Positions 50,519-59,697 are shown, numbered from the stretch's first letter. The stretch: DNA of 64,000 nucleotides from Kitasatospora sp. NBC_00374 (GCF_041434935.1 NZ_CP107964.1:2728001-2792000); one strand, 5' to 3'. The notes: generated by a model not told the origin, from the letters alone. Numbers and translations are program-made.

Positions 50519-51899
50519 GCGGCGCCGGCTTGCCCTCGGTGTAGAGCCAGGCCTGGAAGAGCGGCCCGAGGTCCTTGCCGGAGATCCGCTCCGCCAGCCG
50601 GCGCAGGTCTCCGGTGTCCGCGTTGGCGTGGCGGTACTTCTCCTGCCAGGCGCGCAGCAGCGCGAAGAAGTCGTGGTCGCCGAGGACGGTGCGCAGCTGC
50701 TGCAGGGTCATCGCGCCGCGCAGGTAGACCGCGTTGTAGTCGAACATCTGGTCGCGGCCCGGGTCCCCGGTCTTCAGCAGCCAGAACGGGTCGTCCGCGG
50801 GCGTGGCGTAGAGGTCGTCGAAGGTCTGCCGGGCGGACGGCCCGCCGTGGTCCTCCTGCCACAGCCACTCCACGTAGGTGGCGAAGCCCTCGTTCAGCCA
50901 GATGTCCTGCCAGGACTTCGGGGTGACGCTGTCGCCGAACCACTGGTGCGCGATCTCGTGGACGATCAGCCCCTCATCGGGCGGGGTCTCGTAGACCGGG
51001 CGGCTCTGCGTCTCCAGCGAGTAGCCGACACCGCTGGGGTCGATGATCCCGCCGACCGAGTCGAACGGGTACGGGCCGAACCTGGCCGCGTCCCAGGTCA
51101 TCACCTCCCCCGTGGTGCGGTGCAGGAAGGAGTCGTCGCCCGCGCCGGCCGGGTCGTAGGCCGTGGTGTTGGGGATGCCGCCGACCAGGCTCCGGGTCAC
51201 CCGGAAGTTCCCGATGGCCACCATCGACAGGTAGCTCGCCATCGGCTTCGCCATCGCCCAGGTGACGGTGGTCCGGTCGCCGTCGACGACGGGCGCGCCC
51301 TGCTGCTCGCCGTTGGCCAGCGCGGTCACCCCGGTCGGGGTGGTGATCCGGAAGGTGTAGGTGGCCTTGTCCCGCAGATCGTCGTTGACGGGGTACCAGC
51401 TCCTGGCCCCGTCCGGCTCGTTGAGCGCCACCGCGCCGTCCTCGGTGGTGACCCAGCCGTAGATGCCGAGCGCCGGGTCGTCGATCGGGCCGGGCTCGCC
51501 GCGGTAGCCGACCCGCACGGTGAAGGACTCGCCCCGGCAGGGCGGGACGGCCGGGCTGACCACCAGCTTGCGGCCGTCCCACCGGTAGGGGGCCGCCGCG
51601 CCGTTCACCAGCACCCGCTCGATCTGCGGTCCCGAGTAGTCGAGTCCGAACTCGGACAGCGTCCGCTCCGCCTTCGCCGTGATGGTCGCCTCGGCGACCA
51701 GGAGGTGGGCGGCAGGGGTGTAGTCGAGCCCCAGGTCGTAGTGCTGGACGTCGTAGCCCCGGTTCCCGTCGAGCGGGAAGTACGGGTCCGTGGCCGGGCC
51801 GTGGCCGCCCTGCGCGGCCGGGGCCGGGGAGGCCGTGAACAGGGCCAGGGCGCAGGCGATGCTCGCCGTCGCCGCCGCGAGGCGCTCTCGTCTTCTCAT
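50511..51899 (-). CDS. secreted M1-family metallopeptidase
   Basis: A 462-residue exported aminopeptidase. Signal peptide (residues 1-28, ending SPAPAA), beta-rich N-terminal domain (FPLDGNRGYDVQHYDLGLDY), the exopeptidase-like region VGYSLETQSRP, and the zinc motif VHEIAHQWFGDSVTPKSWQD with the third ligand Glu in LNEGFATYVEW. The C-terminal ARM domain of large M1 enzymes is missing, as in short streptomycete forms. ATG at 51899 picked for the signal peptide. Confidence 0.92.
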   Translation of the reverse strand: MRRRERLAAATASIACALALFTASPAPAAQGGHGPATDPYFPLDGNRGYDVQHYDLGLDYTPAAHLLVAEATITAKAERTLSEFGLDYSGPQIERVLVNGAAAPYRWDGRKLVVSPAVPPCRGESFTVRVGYRGEPGPIDDPALGIYGWVTTEDGAVALNEPDGARSWYPVNDDLRDKATYTFRITTPTGVTALANGEQQGAPVVDGDRTTVTWAMAKPMASYLSMVAIGNFRVTRSLVGGIPNTTAYDPAGAGDDSFLHRTTGEVMTWDAARFGPYPFDSVGGIIDPSGVGYSLETQSRPVYETPPDEGLIVHEIAHQWFGDSVTPKSWQDIWLNEGFATYVEWLWQEDHGGPSARQTFDDLYATPADDPFWLLKTGDPGRDQMFDYNAVYLRGAMTLQQLRTVLGDHDFFALLRAWQEKYRHANADTGDLRRLAERISGKDLGPLFQAWLYTEGKPAPLS

Positions 51900-51993
51900 G
51901 TGAGGGATGATCAGCCAGGCCGCGTCGCGGCCGGTCGGCGACACTCCGCCGACCGGCGGCAGGGCCCCGGAGATGGACCGTTCGGCCCCGCAC

Positions 51994-52497
51994 TCAGGCC
52001 GAGCCGCCGCGCCCGGTCAGCGTGAGCGCCCAGGCCAGGCAGCCGAACGCGGCGGTGCCGGCCAGCGCGCGGACCACGTTCCAGCGGACCCAGACGTCCT
52101 CGAACCGGGCCCGCACCGCAGCGAGATCCGCGATGGCGCCGGGCTCCCCGGCCGCCGCGAGCCGGTCGTTGAGGGGCACGTTCACCGCCATGGTGACCAC
52201 CAGCAGCACCAGGTAGCAGCCGGCCGCCGCCACCGTCCACCACATCGCCGCCCCGCCGCCGGCGCGGTACTGCAGCACCACGGCGACGATGATCAGCACC
52301 ATCGCGCCGGCGAACGACAGGGCGAACCAGCCGTTCAGGATCGCCACGTTGATCCGCTGCATCGCGGTGACGAAGGTCCGGTCGTCCGCCTGGCCGAGGC
52401 CCGGCATGACCGAGCAGGCGTAGCTGTAGAAGAGGCCCGCGCTGAGGCCGGTCGCCAGGGTGGCCGCGACCAGGCTCGCCGTTCGAAGTTCCGTCAT
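51994..52497 (-). CDS. DUF1772/anthrone-oxygenase-like membrane protein
   Basis: A 167-residue protein with four hydrophobic segments and the family words GLFYSYACSVMPGL and NVPLNDRLAAAG, as in DUF1772 proteins whose fungal relatives are anthrone oxygenases. Divergent from an AraC regulator gene with 81 nt between starts, so it may be the regulated target. GTG at 52503 is an alternative start. Confidence 0.85.
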   Translation of the reverse strand: MTELRTASLVAATLATGLSAGLFYSYACSVMPGLGQADDRTFVTAMQRINVAILNGWFALSFAGAMVLIIVAVVLQYRAGGGAAMWWTVAAAGCYLVLLVVTMAVNVPLNDRLAAAGEPGAIADLAAVRARFEDVWVRWNVVRALAGTAAFGCLAWALTLTGRGGSA

Positions 52498-52578
52498 GCC
52501 CACAAGTCAACCGACCCCGCCCGCCGCGGACCATCGCCGAGGCGCTCGGCCGCATGCGCGGGCGTCTACGCTGGCCCC

Positions 52579-53508
52579 ATGGACGCACTCGCCGGGCTGC
52601 TCGCGGGGCCCCGGGCCCAGGGCGCCTTCCTGCTCCGGTCGGTGTTCGCACCGCCGTGGTCGGTCCGGATCCAGGACGAGGCGCCGCTGACCGTCCTGGC
52701 GCCGGTGCGCGGCGAGGTCTGGACGACCCCCGCGCAGGGCCCGGCCGTGCTGCTCCGCCCCGGCGACCTCGCGATCGCCCGCGGCCCGCAGCCGTACACC
52801 CTCGCCGACCGGCCGGACCGGCCGCCACAGGTGGTGATCCACCCGGGCCAGCGCTCGACCACCCCGGACGGCGTGGAACTGTGCGAGGACATGGACCTGG
52901 GCGTCCGCGCCTGGGGCGACGGCCCCGGCGGATCCACCGTGCTGCTGAGCGGGACGTACCAGCTGCGCGGTGAGGTGAGCGGCCGGCTGCTGCGGGCACT
53001 TCCGGTGCTGCTGGTGCTGCCGGGCGAGGAGTGGAGCTCGCCGCTGGTCCCGCTGCTGGAGGAGGAGATCGGCCGGGACGGTCCGGGCCAGGACGTGGTG
53101 CTGGACCGGCTGCTCGACCTGCTGCTCAGTTCGGCGCTGCGCGCCTGGTTCTCGCGCCCCGAGGCGCGGGCCCCCGGCTGGTACCGGGCCCAGGGCGACC
53201 CGGTGCTGGGCCGCGCGCTGGAACTGCTGCACACCGCCCCGGCCGAGCCCTGGACGGTGGCCGGGCTCGCCGACGCCGTCGGAGCGTCCCGGGCCGCGCT
53301 GGCCCGCCGGTTCGCCGAGCTGGTCGGCGAGCCCCCGATGGCGTACCTGACCGGCCTGCGCCTCGCCCTCGCCGCCGACCTGCTGCGCGAGCCGGACGCC
53401 ACGCTCGCCGCGGTGGCCCGGCAGGTGGGCTACGGCAGCGCGTTCGCGCTGAGCGCGGCGTTCAAGCGGGTCAACGGCGTCAGCCCGCAGCAGTACCGCG
53501 CCGGCTGA
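52579..53508 (+). CDS. AraC-family regulator with cupin domain
   Basis: A 309-residue regulator: N-terminal cupin-like ligand domain (VRGEVWTTPAQGPAVLLRPGD) and C-terminal double HTH with LADAVGASRAALARRFAELV and VARQVGYGSAFALSAAFKRV, ending GVSPQQYRAG. It probably controls the divergent DUF1772 gene. ATG at 52579; shares the short intergenic region. Confidence 0.9.
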   Translation: MDALAGLLAGPRAQGAFLLRSVFAPPWSVRIQDEAPLTVLAPVRGEVWTTPAQGPAVLLRPGDLAIARGPQPYTLADRPDRPPQVVIHPGQRSTTPDGVELCEDMDLGVRAWGDGPGGSTVLLSGTYQLRGEVSGRLLRALPVLLVLPGEEWSSPLVPLLEEEIGRDGPGQDVVLDRLLDLLLSSALRAWFSRPEARAPGWYRAQGDPVLGRALELLHTAPAEPWTVAGLADAVGASRAALARRFAELVGEPPMAYLTGLRLALAADLLREPDATLAAVARQVGYGSAFALSAAFKRVNGVSPQQYRAG

Positions 53509-53572
53509 TCGACCGTCAGACCAGGCTGCTGGTCTCGGCGGAGATCGAGAACGTCCGGGGGGACGATTCGCG

Positions 53573-53874
53573 GTGCGGATGCGGGTGCTCGTGGGATCGG
53601 TCGCGGCCCGCTCGGTCCTGGCGGTCTCCCCGACCGGTTGCGGCGGGGGCCCGTCGGTCGCGAAGGCGGGCGGTGGCAGCACCGGCGGCGGCATGTCTCC
53701 CTACGAGCGGGTCGACCGGGGCTGGATCAGGCCGAGCCCGGCGTACTGGTCGCACCTGGCGCGCCGGCAGGGCGGGACGGTCCCCGAGAACGCGGCCGGC
53801 CCGTCACCCCCAGCGCCCCGGTGGCCGGCCAGGTGCCGGACGCCGTGAAGCCCGTCGAACCCGGGGCGGCCTGA
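53573..53874 (+). pseudogene. small lipoprotein-like gene, apparently frameshifted
   Basis: Frame one starts GTG and reads a weak signal-like helix (RVLVGSVAARSVLAV), a Cys (PTGCGGG) and PYERVDRGWIRPSPAYWSHL up to about 53805. The tail then continues in another frame as VTPSAPVAGQVPDAVKPVEP to 53874, which reads like a natural end. A single-base error or real decay may explain it. No homologue recognised; low certainty. Confidence 0.35.
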
Positions 53875-54022
53875 CACCCGATCGACACCGACCGTTCACC
53901 CCGTTCGTATCGTCATCAACCGGGACAATGGCCACACGGGCCGTCGGACCCGCCTGTCCACACCCGGCAACCTCCTGCATAATCGGGGCCGTTCGACACC
54001 AGACCCCGAGGAGGACCGGCCC

Positions 54023-54973
54023 ATGCCGGCTGAGCACTGCCCGCTGTGCGGCGCAGCCCGAAGCGCGGGCGGCTGTGCGTGCCACTCCTCCGGCCCCCTC
54101 TCCACCGAGGAGACCGTGGTGCTCCCGCACGTGGAGGGGCCCCCGCTGGTCCGTCCGTACGTGCCGGCCGCCGTGCACTACGAGCCCGCGTCCGCCCCGG
54201 ACCCGTTCGCCACCGCGCTGCTGCCGCAGACCTCCGCGGCCGGCCCGCCGTACCCGGCGGACGACTCGGAGCCGGGGTATCCGCACTGGCAGCCGCAGTC
54301 CCCGCCGCCCGGCCGGCCCGACCTCGGCTCGTACAGCGTGCAGGCGCCGACCGCCTCCGGTCCGGCCCCGGACCGCCGCCGGACCACCGCCACCCGCCGC
54401 CGGGCCGCCGTGGTCGGGGCGGGGCTCGGCATCGTGGCGCTCGGTGCCGGGCTGGCCCTGGCCCTCGCTCCGTCGGACAAGTCCAAGTCGACCGACCACG
54501 CGCTGCCCGCGCCGAGCGCCACCTCCCCGGACGCCACCCCCTCGGCCACGCCGAGCAGCTCCGCGAGCGCCGAGAACTCGCCGAGCGCCAAGCCCTCCCC
54601 CTCGCCGAGCGCCTCCAGGTCCGCGAGCAGCAGGCCGCCGACCAGCGCGCCGCCCTCCAGCGCCGCCCCCAGCCCGAGCCCCAGCCCCTCGGCGTCCCCG
54701 ACGGCCCCCAGCCCGACCCCCTCGCCGACCCCGACCGTCCGCGCCGTGCTGCAGCAGGGCGACAAGGGCGCGGACGTCAGCGCCATGCAGCAGCGGCTGG
54801 TCACGGTGCTGGACTGGGCCTACGACGACTCGCTGGTGACCGGCACGTTCGACAGCCGCACCAAGCAGGCCGTCAGCTACTTCCAGAGCGTCTACGGCCA
54901 GAACATCCCGTCGAACGAGCGCAACGGCAAGTACGGCCCGGTGACCCGCTCCCAGCTGGAGTCGATGAGCTGA
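54023..54973 (+). CDS. membrane-anchored peptidoglycan-binding protein
   Basis: A 316-residue protein: N-terminal zinc-ribbon-like Cys/His cluster (EHCPLCGAARSAGGCACH), Pro-rich cytoplasmic arm, one membrane span (VVGAGLGIVALGAGLALALA, about residues 131-150), a long Ser/Pro/Ala linker and a C-terminal PG_binding_1 domain (VLQQGDKGADVSAMQQRL...TGTFDSRTKQAVSYFQ). It likely binds the cell wall from the membrane. Similar proteins with serine-rich linkers are common in streptomycetes. ATG at 54023, 14 nt after ggaggac. Confidence 0.88.
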   Translation: MPAEHCPLCGAARSAGGCACHSSGPLSTEETVVLPHVEGPPLVRPYVPAAVHYEPASAPDPFATALLPQTSAAGPPYPADDSEPGYPHWQPQSPPPGRPDLGSYSVQAPTASGPAPDRRRTTATRRRAAVVGAGLGIVALGAGLALALAPSDKSKSTDHALPAPSATSPDATPSATPSSSASAENSPSAKPSPSPSASRSASSRPPTSAPPSSAAPSPSPSPSASPTAPSPTPSPTPTVRAVLQQGDKGADVSAMQQRLVTVLDWAYDDSLVTGTFDSRTKQAVSYFQSVYGQNIPSNERNGKYGPVTRSQLESMS

Positions 54974-54994
54974 CCGGCCGGCCCGACGGCCCGG

Positions 54995-55579
54995 TCAGCC
55001 GATCACGGCCCGGACCAGGCTGACGCCGCCCATCAGCAGCATCACGGACGCCGCCACCCGCACGATCACCCGCATCGGCACGTGCTTGAGCAGCTTCTGC
55101 CCGCCCAGGATGGCCACGCCGCTCACCGCGCACAGGGCCAGCCAGGCGCCGAGGCCGACCGCGACCGGGTCGGCGTACTTGGCGGCCAGGTTGGCGGTCA
55201 TGATCTGGGTCAGGTCGCCGAACTCGGCGACCGCGACCACCACGAAACTCGCCCCCGCCACCTTCCAGAAGCTCCCGGAGGAGGGCTCCTTGGCGGCCTC
55301 GCCGTCGTCCTCCTCCTCCCGGTGCCACAGCAGCATCGCCGCACCGCCCAGGAAGAGCAGGCCGGTCACGCCCTCGACCCAGCGCTGCGGGAGCAGCGCG
55401 AGCAGGCTGCCCGCCGCGAGGGCGAGCCCCACCTGGAGGGCGAAGGCCGCGACGATGCCCGCGAACACGTAGCCCGCGCGGTACTTGGTCCCCAGCACCA
55501 GGCTGGCCAGCGCGGTCTTGTCGGGGAGTTCGGCCAGGAAGATGATGCCGAAGGTCACGGCGGCAACGGTCAGGCTCAT
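54995..55579 (-). CDS. TMEM165/GDT1-family manganese/calcium transporter
   Basis: A 194-residue membrane protein with six spans and the two family motifs E-x-x-D: ELPDKTALASL in the first span and EFGDLTQIMTANLA in the fourth. GDT1-family proteins export Mn2+ (MneA of bacteria). A yybP-ykoY Mn2+ riboswitch lies directly upstream, confirming metal control. ATG at 55579. Mn efflux under excess Mn is the expected role. Confidence 0.92.
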   Translation of the reverse strand: MSLTVAAVTFGIIFLAELPDKTALASLVLGTKYRAGYVFAGIVAAFALQVGLALAAGSLLALLPQRWVEGVTGLLFLGGAAMLLWHREEEDDGEAAKEPSSGSFWKVAGASFVVVAVAEFGDLTQIMTANLAAKYADPVAVGLGAWLALCAVSGVAILGGQKLLKHVPMRVIVRVAASVMLLMGGVSLVRAVIG

Positions 55580-55669
55580 CGGAGTATCGGTCGTCTCTCG
55601 GTCGGGCTGCCCGACCGGAGTGCCACGAGGGGACGCTTCGGCCCGACAGCACTGGAAATGGTCACAGCA

Positions 55670-55781
55670 CTGCGGCCGAAGGTCTCGCCAACACCCCGAG
55701 AAGCGGGTGTCCCGGGCGCCGGGCCCGCGAGCGGGCCAGTATGTCGACGTTCCGGTGGAGGGCTACTCCCCTTCAACAGCC
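55670..55781 (-). promoter_or_regulatory. yybP-ykoY manganese riboswitch
   Basis: On the minus strand: ggctgttgaaggggagtagc, then gtcgacatactgg and finally ggcgagacc, the conserved boxes of the Mn2+-sensing yybP-ykoY element in the right order and spacing. A hairpin with the repeated word cagtgctg follows, likely part of the expression platform, 90 nt before the GDT1 start. Confidence 0.88.
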
Positions 55782-55788
55782 ACCCACC

Positions 55789-56556
55789 CTACCCCACCCC
55801 GCCCGGCCCCTCGGGGGCCATCCGTCCCCGGCCGACCAGCTCCAGGACGGCCACCACCGCCACCGCCTCCACCAGCAGCAACGCGACCAGGACGAACAGC
55901 TGCACCGCCCCCGCCTGGACCGGCGTCGCACCACCCAGCAGCATGCCGACGAACGCCCCGGGCAGGGTGACCAGGCCGACCGTCCGGGTCTGGTCGAGGG
56001 CCGGCACCAGCGAGGTCGCCGCCGCCGTCCGGCAGATCTCCAGCCGGGCGTCACGGTCCTCGAAGCCGAGCGCCAGGGCCGCCTCCACCTCGCCACGGCG
56101 GGTCCGCAGCTCGTCCAGGGCCCGGCGGCCGGAGAGCGACGTGGCGCTCAGCGCACCGCCGATCAGGATGCCGGCCACCGGGATCACCGAGATCCCCTGC
56201 CGCGGCAGCAGCCCGGAGCCCAGCAGCAGCGCCAGGACGGGCAGCACCCCGACGCCGATCGGCACCGCCGCCCAGACCCAGCCGGGGCCGGCGGTGATCC
56301 GCCGCCCGGCGGTGCGCACCGCGACCGCGAGCATCAGCAGGACGAAGGCGGCCGAGGTCCAGAGCGAGCCCACCACCCAGGCGATCACCAGCGCCACCAC
56401 GCCCAGCTGCAGCGCCGCCCGCAGCCCGGCCCGCAGCACCGCCCGCCCGTGGCCGAGCCGGCCCCGGCCGGCGACCGCCACCGCCCCGGCCAGCATCAGG
56501 GCGCAGACGACCCCCAGCAGTGGGGTGACCGGCAGCAGCGCAGTCGACGCCGCCAC
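55789..56556 (-). CDS. FetB-like ABC permease (UPF0014/COG0390)
   Basis: A 255-residue membrane protein with seven hydrophobic segments and the family word TVGLVTLPGAFVGMLLGGATP near the end, preceded by ATSLVPALDQTRTVG. FetB together with the ATPase FetA exports iron in E. coli. No ATPase partner is adjacent here. Gene starts 2 nt after pmt stops, and its end adjoins the Mn riboswitch. GTG at 56556. Confidence 0.87.
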   Translation of the reverse strand: MAASTALLPVTPLLGVVCALMLAGAVAVAGRGRLGHGRAVLRAGLRAALQLGVVALVIAWVVGSLWTSAAFVLLMLAVAVRTAGRRITAGPGWVWAAVPIGVGVLPVLALLLGSGLLPRQGISVIPVAGILIGGALSATSLSGRRALDELRTRRGEVEAALALGFEDRDARLEICRTAAATSLVPALDQTRTVGLVTLPGAFVGMLLGGATPVQAGAVQLFVLVALLLVEAVAVVAVLELVGRGRMAPEGPGGVG

Positions 56557-56558
56557 GG

Positions 56559-58172
56559 TCAGACCCAGCTGGTGAACCACATCCGGGCCCGCCAGTCGTT
56601 CATCGGGATCACCTCGGCCGTGTACAGCGGGTAGAAGAACGCGAAGCAGACCACGACCGCCAGCACGATCGCCCCGGCCCCGGCCGCACCCCAGCGCCGC
56701 CGCTCGGCCGAGCACCCGGGCGGCCCGATCAGCGCGCCGAGCATCTGCGCGACGGCCAGGCACAGGAACGGCACCAGCACCACCATGTAGAAGGAGAAGG
56801 TGGTGCGCTCCTGGTACCTGAACCAGGGCAGGTAGACCGCGGCGACGGCGGCGAGCACCGCACCCGAGCGCCAGTCCCGGCGGAAGAACCAGCGCCACAG
56901 CGCGTACGCCAGCGCGAAGCACGCCGTCCACCACAGCACCGGGGTGCCGAGCCCGAGGATCTGGCTGGCGCAGCCCTCGGGCGCGGTGCAGCCGCCCTGG
57001 CCCTGCGCCGGCTGCAGCCAGTACATCGAGACCGGGCGGCCCTGGACCAGCCAGCTCCACGGGTTGGACTGGTAGGAGTGCGGGTCGGACAGGCCGGTGT
57101 TGAAGTTGTACATCTGCGCGTGGTAGTGCCAGAGGCTGCGCAGCGGCGCGGGCACCCAGCCCATCGACACCTGCGGCAGCGGGATGTCCACGATCGGCGT
57201 GCGGGGCATCGACAGGCCGTCCCGGCCGTCCGCCCAGTGCCGGTCGTAGCCGCCGTCGGTGGCGAACCAGCCGGTCCAGCTGAGGCTGTACACCACCAGC
57301 GCGGCGCCGGCGGTGGACAGCACGGTGGGCAGCGCGTCCCGGCGCAGCATCGAGCGCCACGGCCGGTACGCCCCGGCCCAGCGGCGGCCCGCCTGGTCCC
57401 ACAGCAGCACCAGCACCACGAACGCCGCCAGGATCGGCGCGCCGTTCCACTTCACCGCGCAGGCGCAGCCCAGCAGCACGCCCGCGGCGAGCCGCCAGGG
57501 CCGCAGACCCAGCCGGAGCCGGTCGCCCGCCGCACCGCCCTCGGTGCGGGCCGCGCGCAGCCGCTCCCGGACGTGGTCGCGGTCGACCAGCAGGCAGCCG
57601 AAGGCGCCGAGGACGAAGAACATCTGCACGCCGTCGAGCAGAGCGACCCGGCTGAGCACGAACTGCAGGCCGTCCACCGACATCAGCAGCGCGGCCGTGC
57701 AGCCGAGCAGCGTCGAGGAGAACAGCCGCCGGCCGATCCGGGCCAGCATCAGCACGGTGAGCGTGCCGAGCAGCGCGACCATGAACCGCCAGCCGAAGGG
57801 GTGCAGCCCGAAGATCCACTCGCCGAGCGAGATGACCCACTTGCCGAGCGGCGGGTGGGCCACGAACTCCGGGTCCGTGCTCAGCGGGATGCTCTGCGGC
57901 ACCCCCAGGATCTGGTCGTTGGCCTCCTTCGGCCAGGTGCCCTCGTACCCCTGCCGCAGCAGCGACCAGGCGTCCTTGGGGTAGTACGTCTCGTCGAAGA
58001 CGAAGGCGTTGGGGCGGCCCAGGTCCCAGAACCGCAGCAGACCCGCGAACACGGCCACGGCGATCGGCCCCAGCCAGCCGGAGTGCCGGACCACCCACGG
58101 GAAGGGGTTGCGGGGGGCCGGTGCGGGGGCCTCGGACAGGGCCGGGGTCTCGGTGACTGCCGCGTACGCCAT
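56559..58172 (-). CDS. pmt: protein O-mannosyltransferase (Pmt, GT39)
   Basis: A 537-residue membrane enzyme that transfers mannose from polyprenyl-phosphate mannose to secreted proteins. First extracytoplasmic loop carries the essential acidic pair in VFDETYYPKDAW, then AHPPLGKWVISLGEW; about eleven hydrophobic segments and a C-terminal conserved PLYTAEVIPMNDWRARMWF. ATG at 58172. First gene of the unit pmt, fetB-like, riboswitch plus GDT1. Confidence 0.93.
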   Translation of the reverse strand: MAYAAVTETPALSEAPAPAPRNPFPWVVRHSGWLGPIAVAVFAGLLRFWDLGRPNAFVFDETYYPKDAWSLLRQGYEGTWPKEANDQILGVPQSIPLSTDPEFVAHPPLGKWVISLGEWIFGLHPFGWRFMVALLGTLTVLMLARIGRRLFSSTLLGCTAALLMSVDGLQFVLSRVALLDGVQMFFVLGAFGCLLVDRDHVRERLRAARTEGGAAGDRLRLGLRPWRLAAGVLLGCACAVKWNGAPILAAFVVLVLLWDQAGRRWAGAYRPWRSMLRRDALPTVLSTAGAALVVYSLSWTGWFATDGGYDRHWADGRDGLSMPRTPIVDIPLPQVSMGWVPAPLRSLWHYHAQMYNFNTGLSDPHSYQSNPWSWLVQGRPVSMYWLQPAQGQGGCTAPEGCASQILGLGTPVLWWTACFALAYALWRWFFRRDWRSGAVLAAVAAVYLPWFRYQERTTFSFYMVVLVPFLCLAVAQMLGALIGPPGCSAERRRWGAAGAGAIVLAVVVCFAFFYPLYTAEVIPMNDWRARMWFTSWV

Positions 58173-58401
58173 GACCTCGCCGGTTCGATCGGTGGCCCGG
58201 CGGACGGGACGTCGACCGGGTCTGACACTGTGTCGCCTTTCCGTGATCCTAGCCCGCCGGGGCCGGGCGGCCCGGGCCATCCGGTTCCCGCGCACCGCGG
58301 CGCGCGGGGCGGCGACCGGGGGCTGCCCGGTGCTGCCGGGGTGCTGCCGGGGCAATCGATTTCGCATTGGGCGCCGCGTGCCGTAAGGTCGTGTTCACCG
58401 A

Positions 58402-58475
58402 CGCGGGGTGGAGCAGCTCGGTAGCTCGCTGGGCTCATAACCCAGAGGTCGCAGGTTCAAATCCTGTCCCCGCTA
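58402..58475 (+). tRNA. initiator tRNA-Met (CAU)
   Basis: Full cloverleaf: 5' cgcgggg pairs six bases with the 3' ccccgct, leaving C1 and T72 unpaired, the mark of initiators. The anticodon stem ends ggg/ccc around ctcataa (anticodon 58436-58438), another initiator hallmark. T-loop ggttcaaatcc. CCA is not encoded. Terminator follows. Confidence 0.97.
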
Positions 58476-58488
58476 CTCAGTAGCAGAG

Positions 58489-58521
58489 AAGGCCCGGCGC
58501 ACACTGTGCGCCGGGCCTTTC
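58489..58521 (+). terminator. terminator after tRNA-fMet
   Basis: 14-bp perfect stem aaggcccggcgcac / gtgcgccgggcctt with a 3-nt loop and a T run. Confidence 0.85.
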
Positions 58522-58548
58522 TCCGTTCCCGCGGATGCCGTTCCCGGG

Positions 58549-58579
58549 TTGACCCTCGACCAGGTCGAGGGACCAAGGT
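58549..58579 (+). promoter_or_regulatory. MerR-type promoter with palindromic operator
   Basis: ttgacc (-35), 19-nt spacer containing the palindrome ccctcgaccaggtcgaggg (58553-58571), and caaggt as -10. This overlong spacer is the mark of MerR activators. The expected start falls at about 58586, next to the GTG at 58587, so the mRNA may be leaderless. Confidence 0.7.
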
Positions 58580-58586
58580 CCTCGGT

Positions 58587-59645
58587 GTGGAGAGCAGCAT
58601 GCGCAGCATCGGTGAGATGGCGCGGGACAGCGGGCTGAGCGTCAGCGCGTTGCGGTTCTACGACGGCGCGGGTGTCTTCGGCCCGGCCCGGGTCGACCCG
58701 AGGACCGGATACCGCTGGTACGCGCCGCAGCAGCTCGCCGACGCCCGGCTGCTGGCCCGGCTGCGCCGGGTGGGGATGCCGCTGGCCGACATCCGCCGTG
58801 TCCTCGGCGGGGACGCCGGCACGGCCGCGGCCGCGGTCGAGACCCACCTGCGCAGGCTGGAGGACGGCCTGGCGGACGCCCGCCGCGAGCTCTCCACGGT
58901 TCGAGCACTGATCGACCTGAGGGAGACCACCATGGGAACGACCCGACTGACCGTACCCGCCGCCGAGTTGGCCGCCGCACTGGACGCCGTCCGGTTCGCG
59001 GCCGCACCCGGGGCCGAGCACCCGGCGGTGGCCGGCGTGCTGTTCGAGGTGTCCGCCGACACCCTGCGGCTGGTCGCCACCGACCGCTACCGCCTCGCGG
59101 TCTCCGAGGCTCCGGTGTCCGGGCTGACCGGCCCGGAGACGAGCGTCGTCGCACCGACCGCCCTGGTGGACGAGGTCCGCGCCCTGCTGGCCAGCGCGCC
59201 GACCGCCGAGCTGACCGTCGACGGCGACCTGCTGACCGTCTCGGCCGGCCCCCACCGGGCGAGCGGCCACCGGATCGACCAGGACTACCCGGACTACCGG
59301 GCGCTGATCCGGCTCACCCCGACCCACCGGGTCGAGCTCGCCGCGGAGCTGCTGCGCGAGGCCCTGGCGACCGGCCCGGTCCGCCCCGCCCTGCGCGGCC
59401 AGGACGGCGCCTCCTACGAGGTCTCGGTGCTCACCGTGGACGCCGACGGCCGGCTCGACCTGTCCGCACAGGCCCCGGCCGGCGGCCTCCAGGTCCAGGT
59501 GAACCGCGACTTCCTGCTGGAGGCGGTCACCGCGGGCGCCGCCGACCAGCTGGTCCTGGAGTTCGGCGGCCCCATCGCCCCGCTGGCCATCCGCTTCCCG
59601 GAGCGCGCGGACACCTTCTCCTTGCTGATGCCGACGGCGCCGTAG
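58587..59645 (+). CDS. MerR regulator fused to DNA polymerase III beta-clamp-like domain
   Basis: A 352-residue protein. Residues 1-110: MerR HTH with SIGEMARDSGLSVSALRFYD, VDPRTGYRWYAPQQLADARL and a helical linker. Residues 130-352: beta-clamp-like domain (LRLVATDRYRLAVSEAPV, GASYEVSVLTVDADGRLDLS, AADQLVLEFGGPIAPLAIRF). This combination is known in streptomycetes, but its function is not. The promoter arrangement suggests autoregulation and a leaderless start. ATG at 58599 is the alternative. Confidence 0.9.
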   Translation: MESSMRSIGEMARDSGLSVSALRFYDGAGVFGPARVDPRTGYRWYAPQQLADARLLARLRRVGMPLADIRRVLGGDAGTAAAAVETHLRRLEDGLADARRELSTVRALIDLRETTMGTTRLTVPAAELAAALDAVRFAAAPGAEHPAVAGVLFEVSADTLRLVATDRYRLAVSEAPVSGLTGPETSVVAPTALVDEVRALLASAPTAELTVDGDLLTVSAGPHRASGHRIDQDYPDYRALIRLTPTHRVELAAELLREALATGPVRPALRGQDGASYEVSVLTVDADGRLDLSAQAPAGGLQVQVNRDFLLEAVTAGAADQLVLEFGGPIAPLAIRFPERADTFSLLMPTAP

Positions 59646-59697
59646 CGCACGGCCGCACGGGGCCGGTGCCCGGACGGTCGTCCCGGCACCGGCCCGG

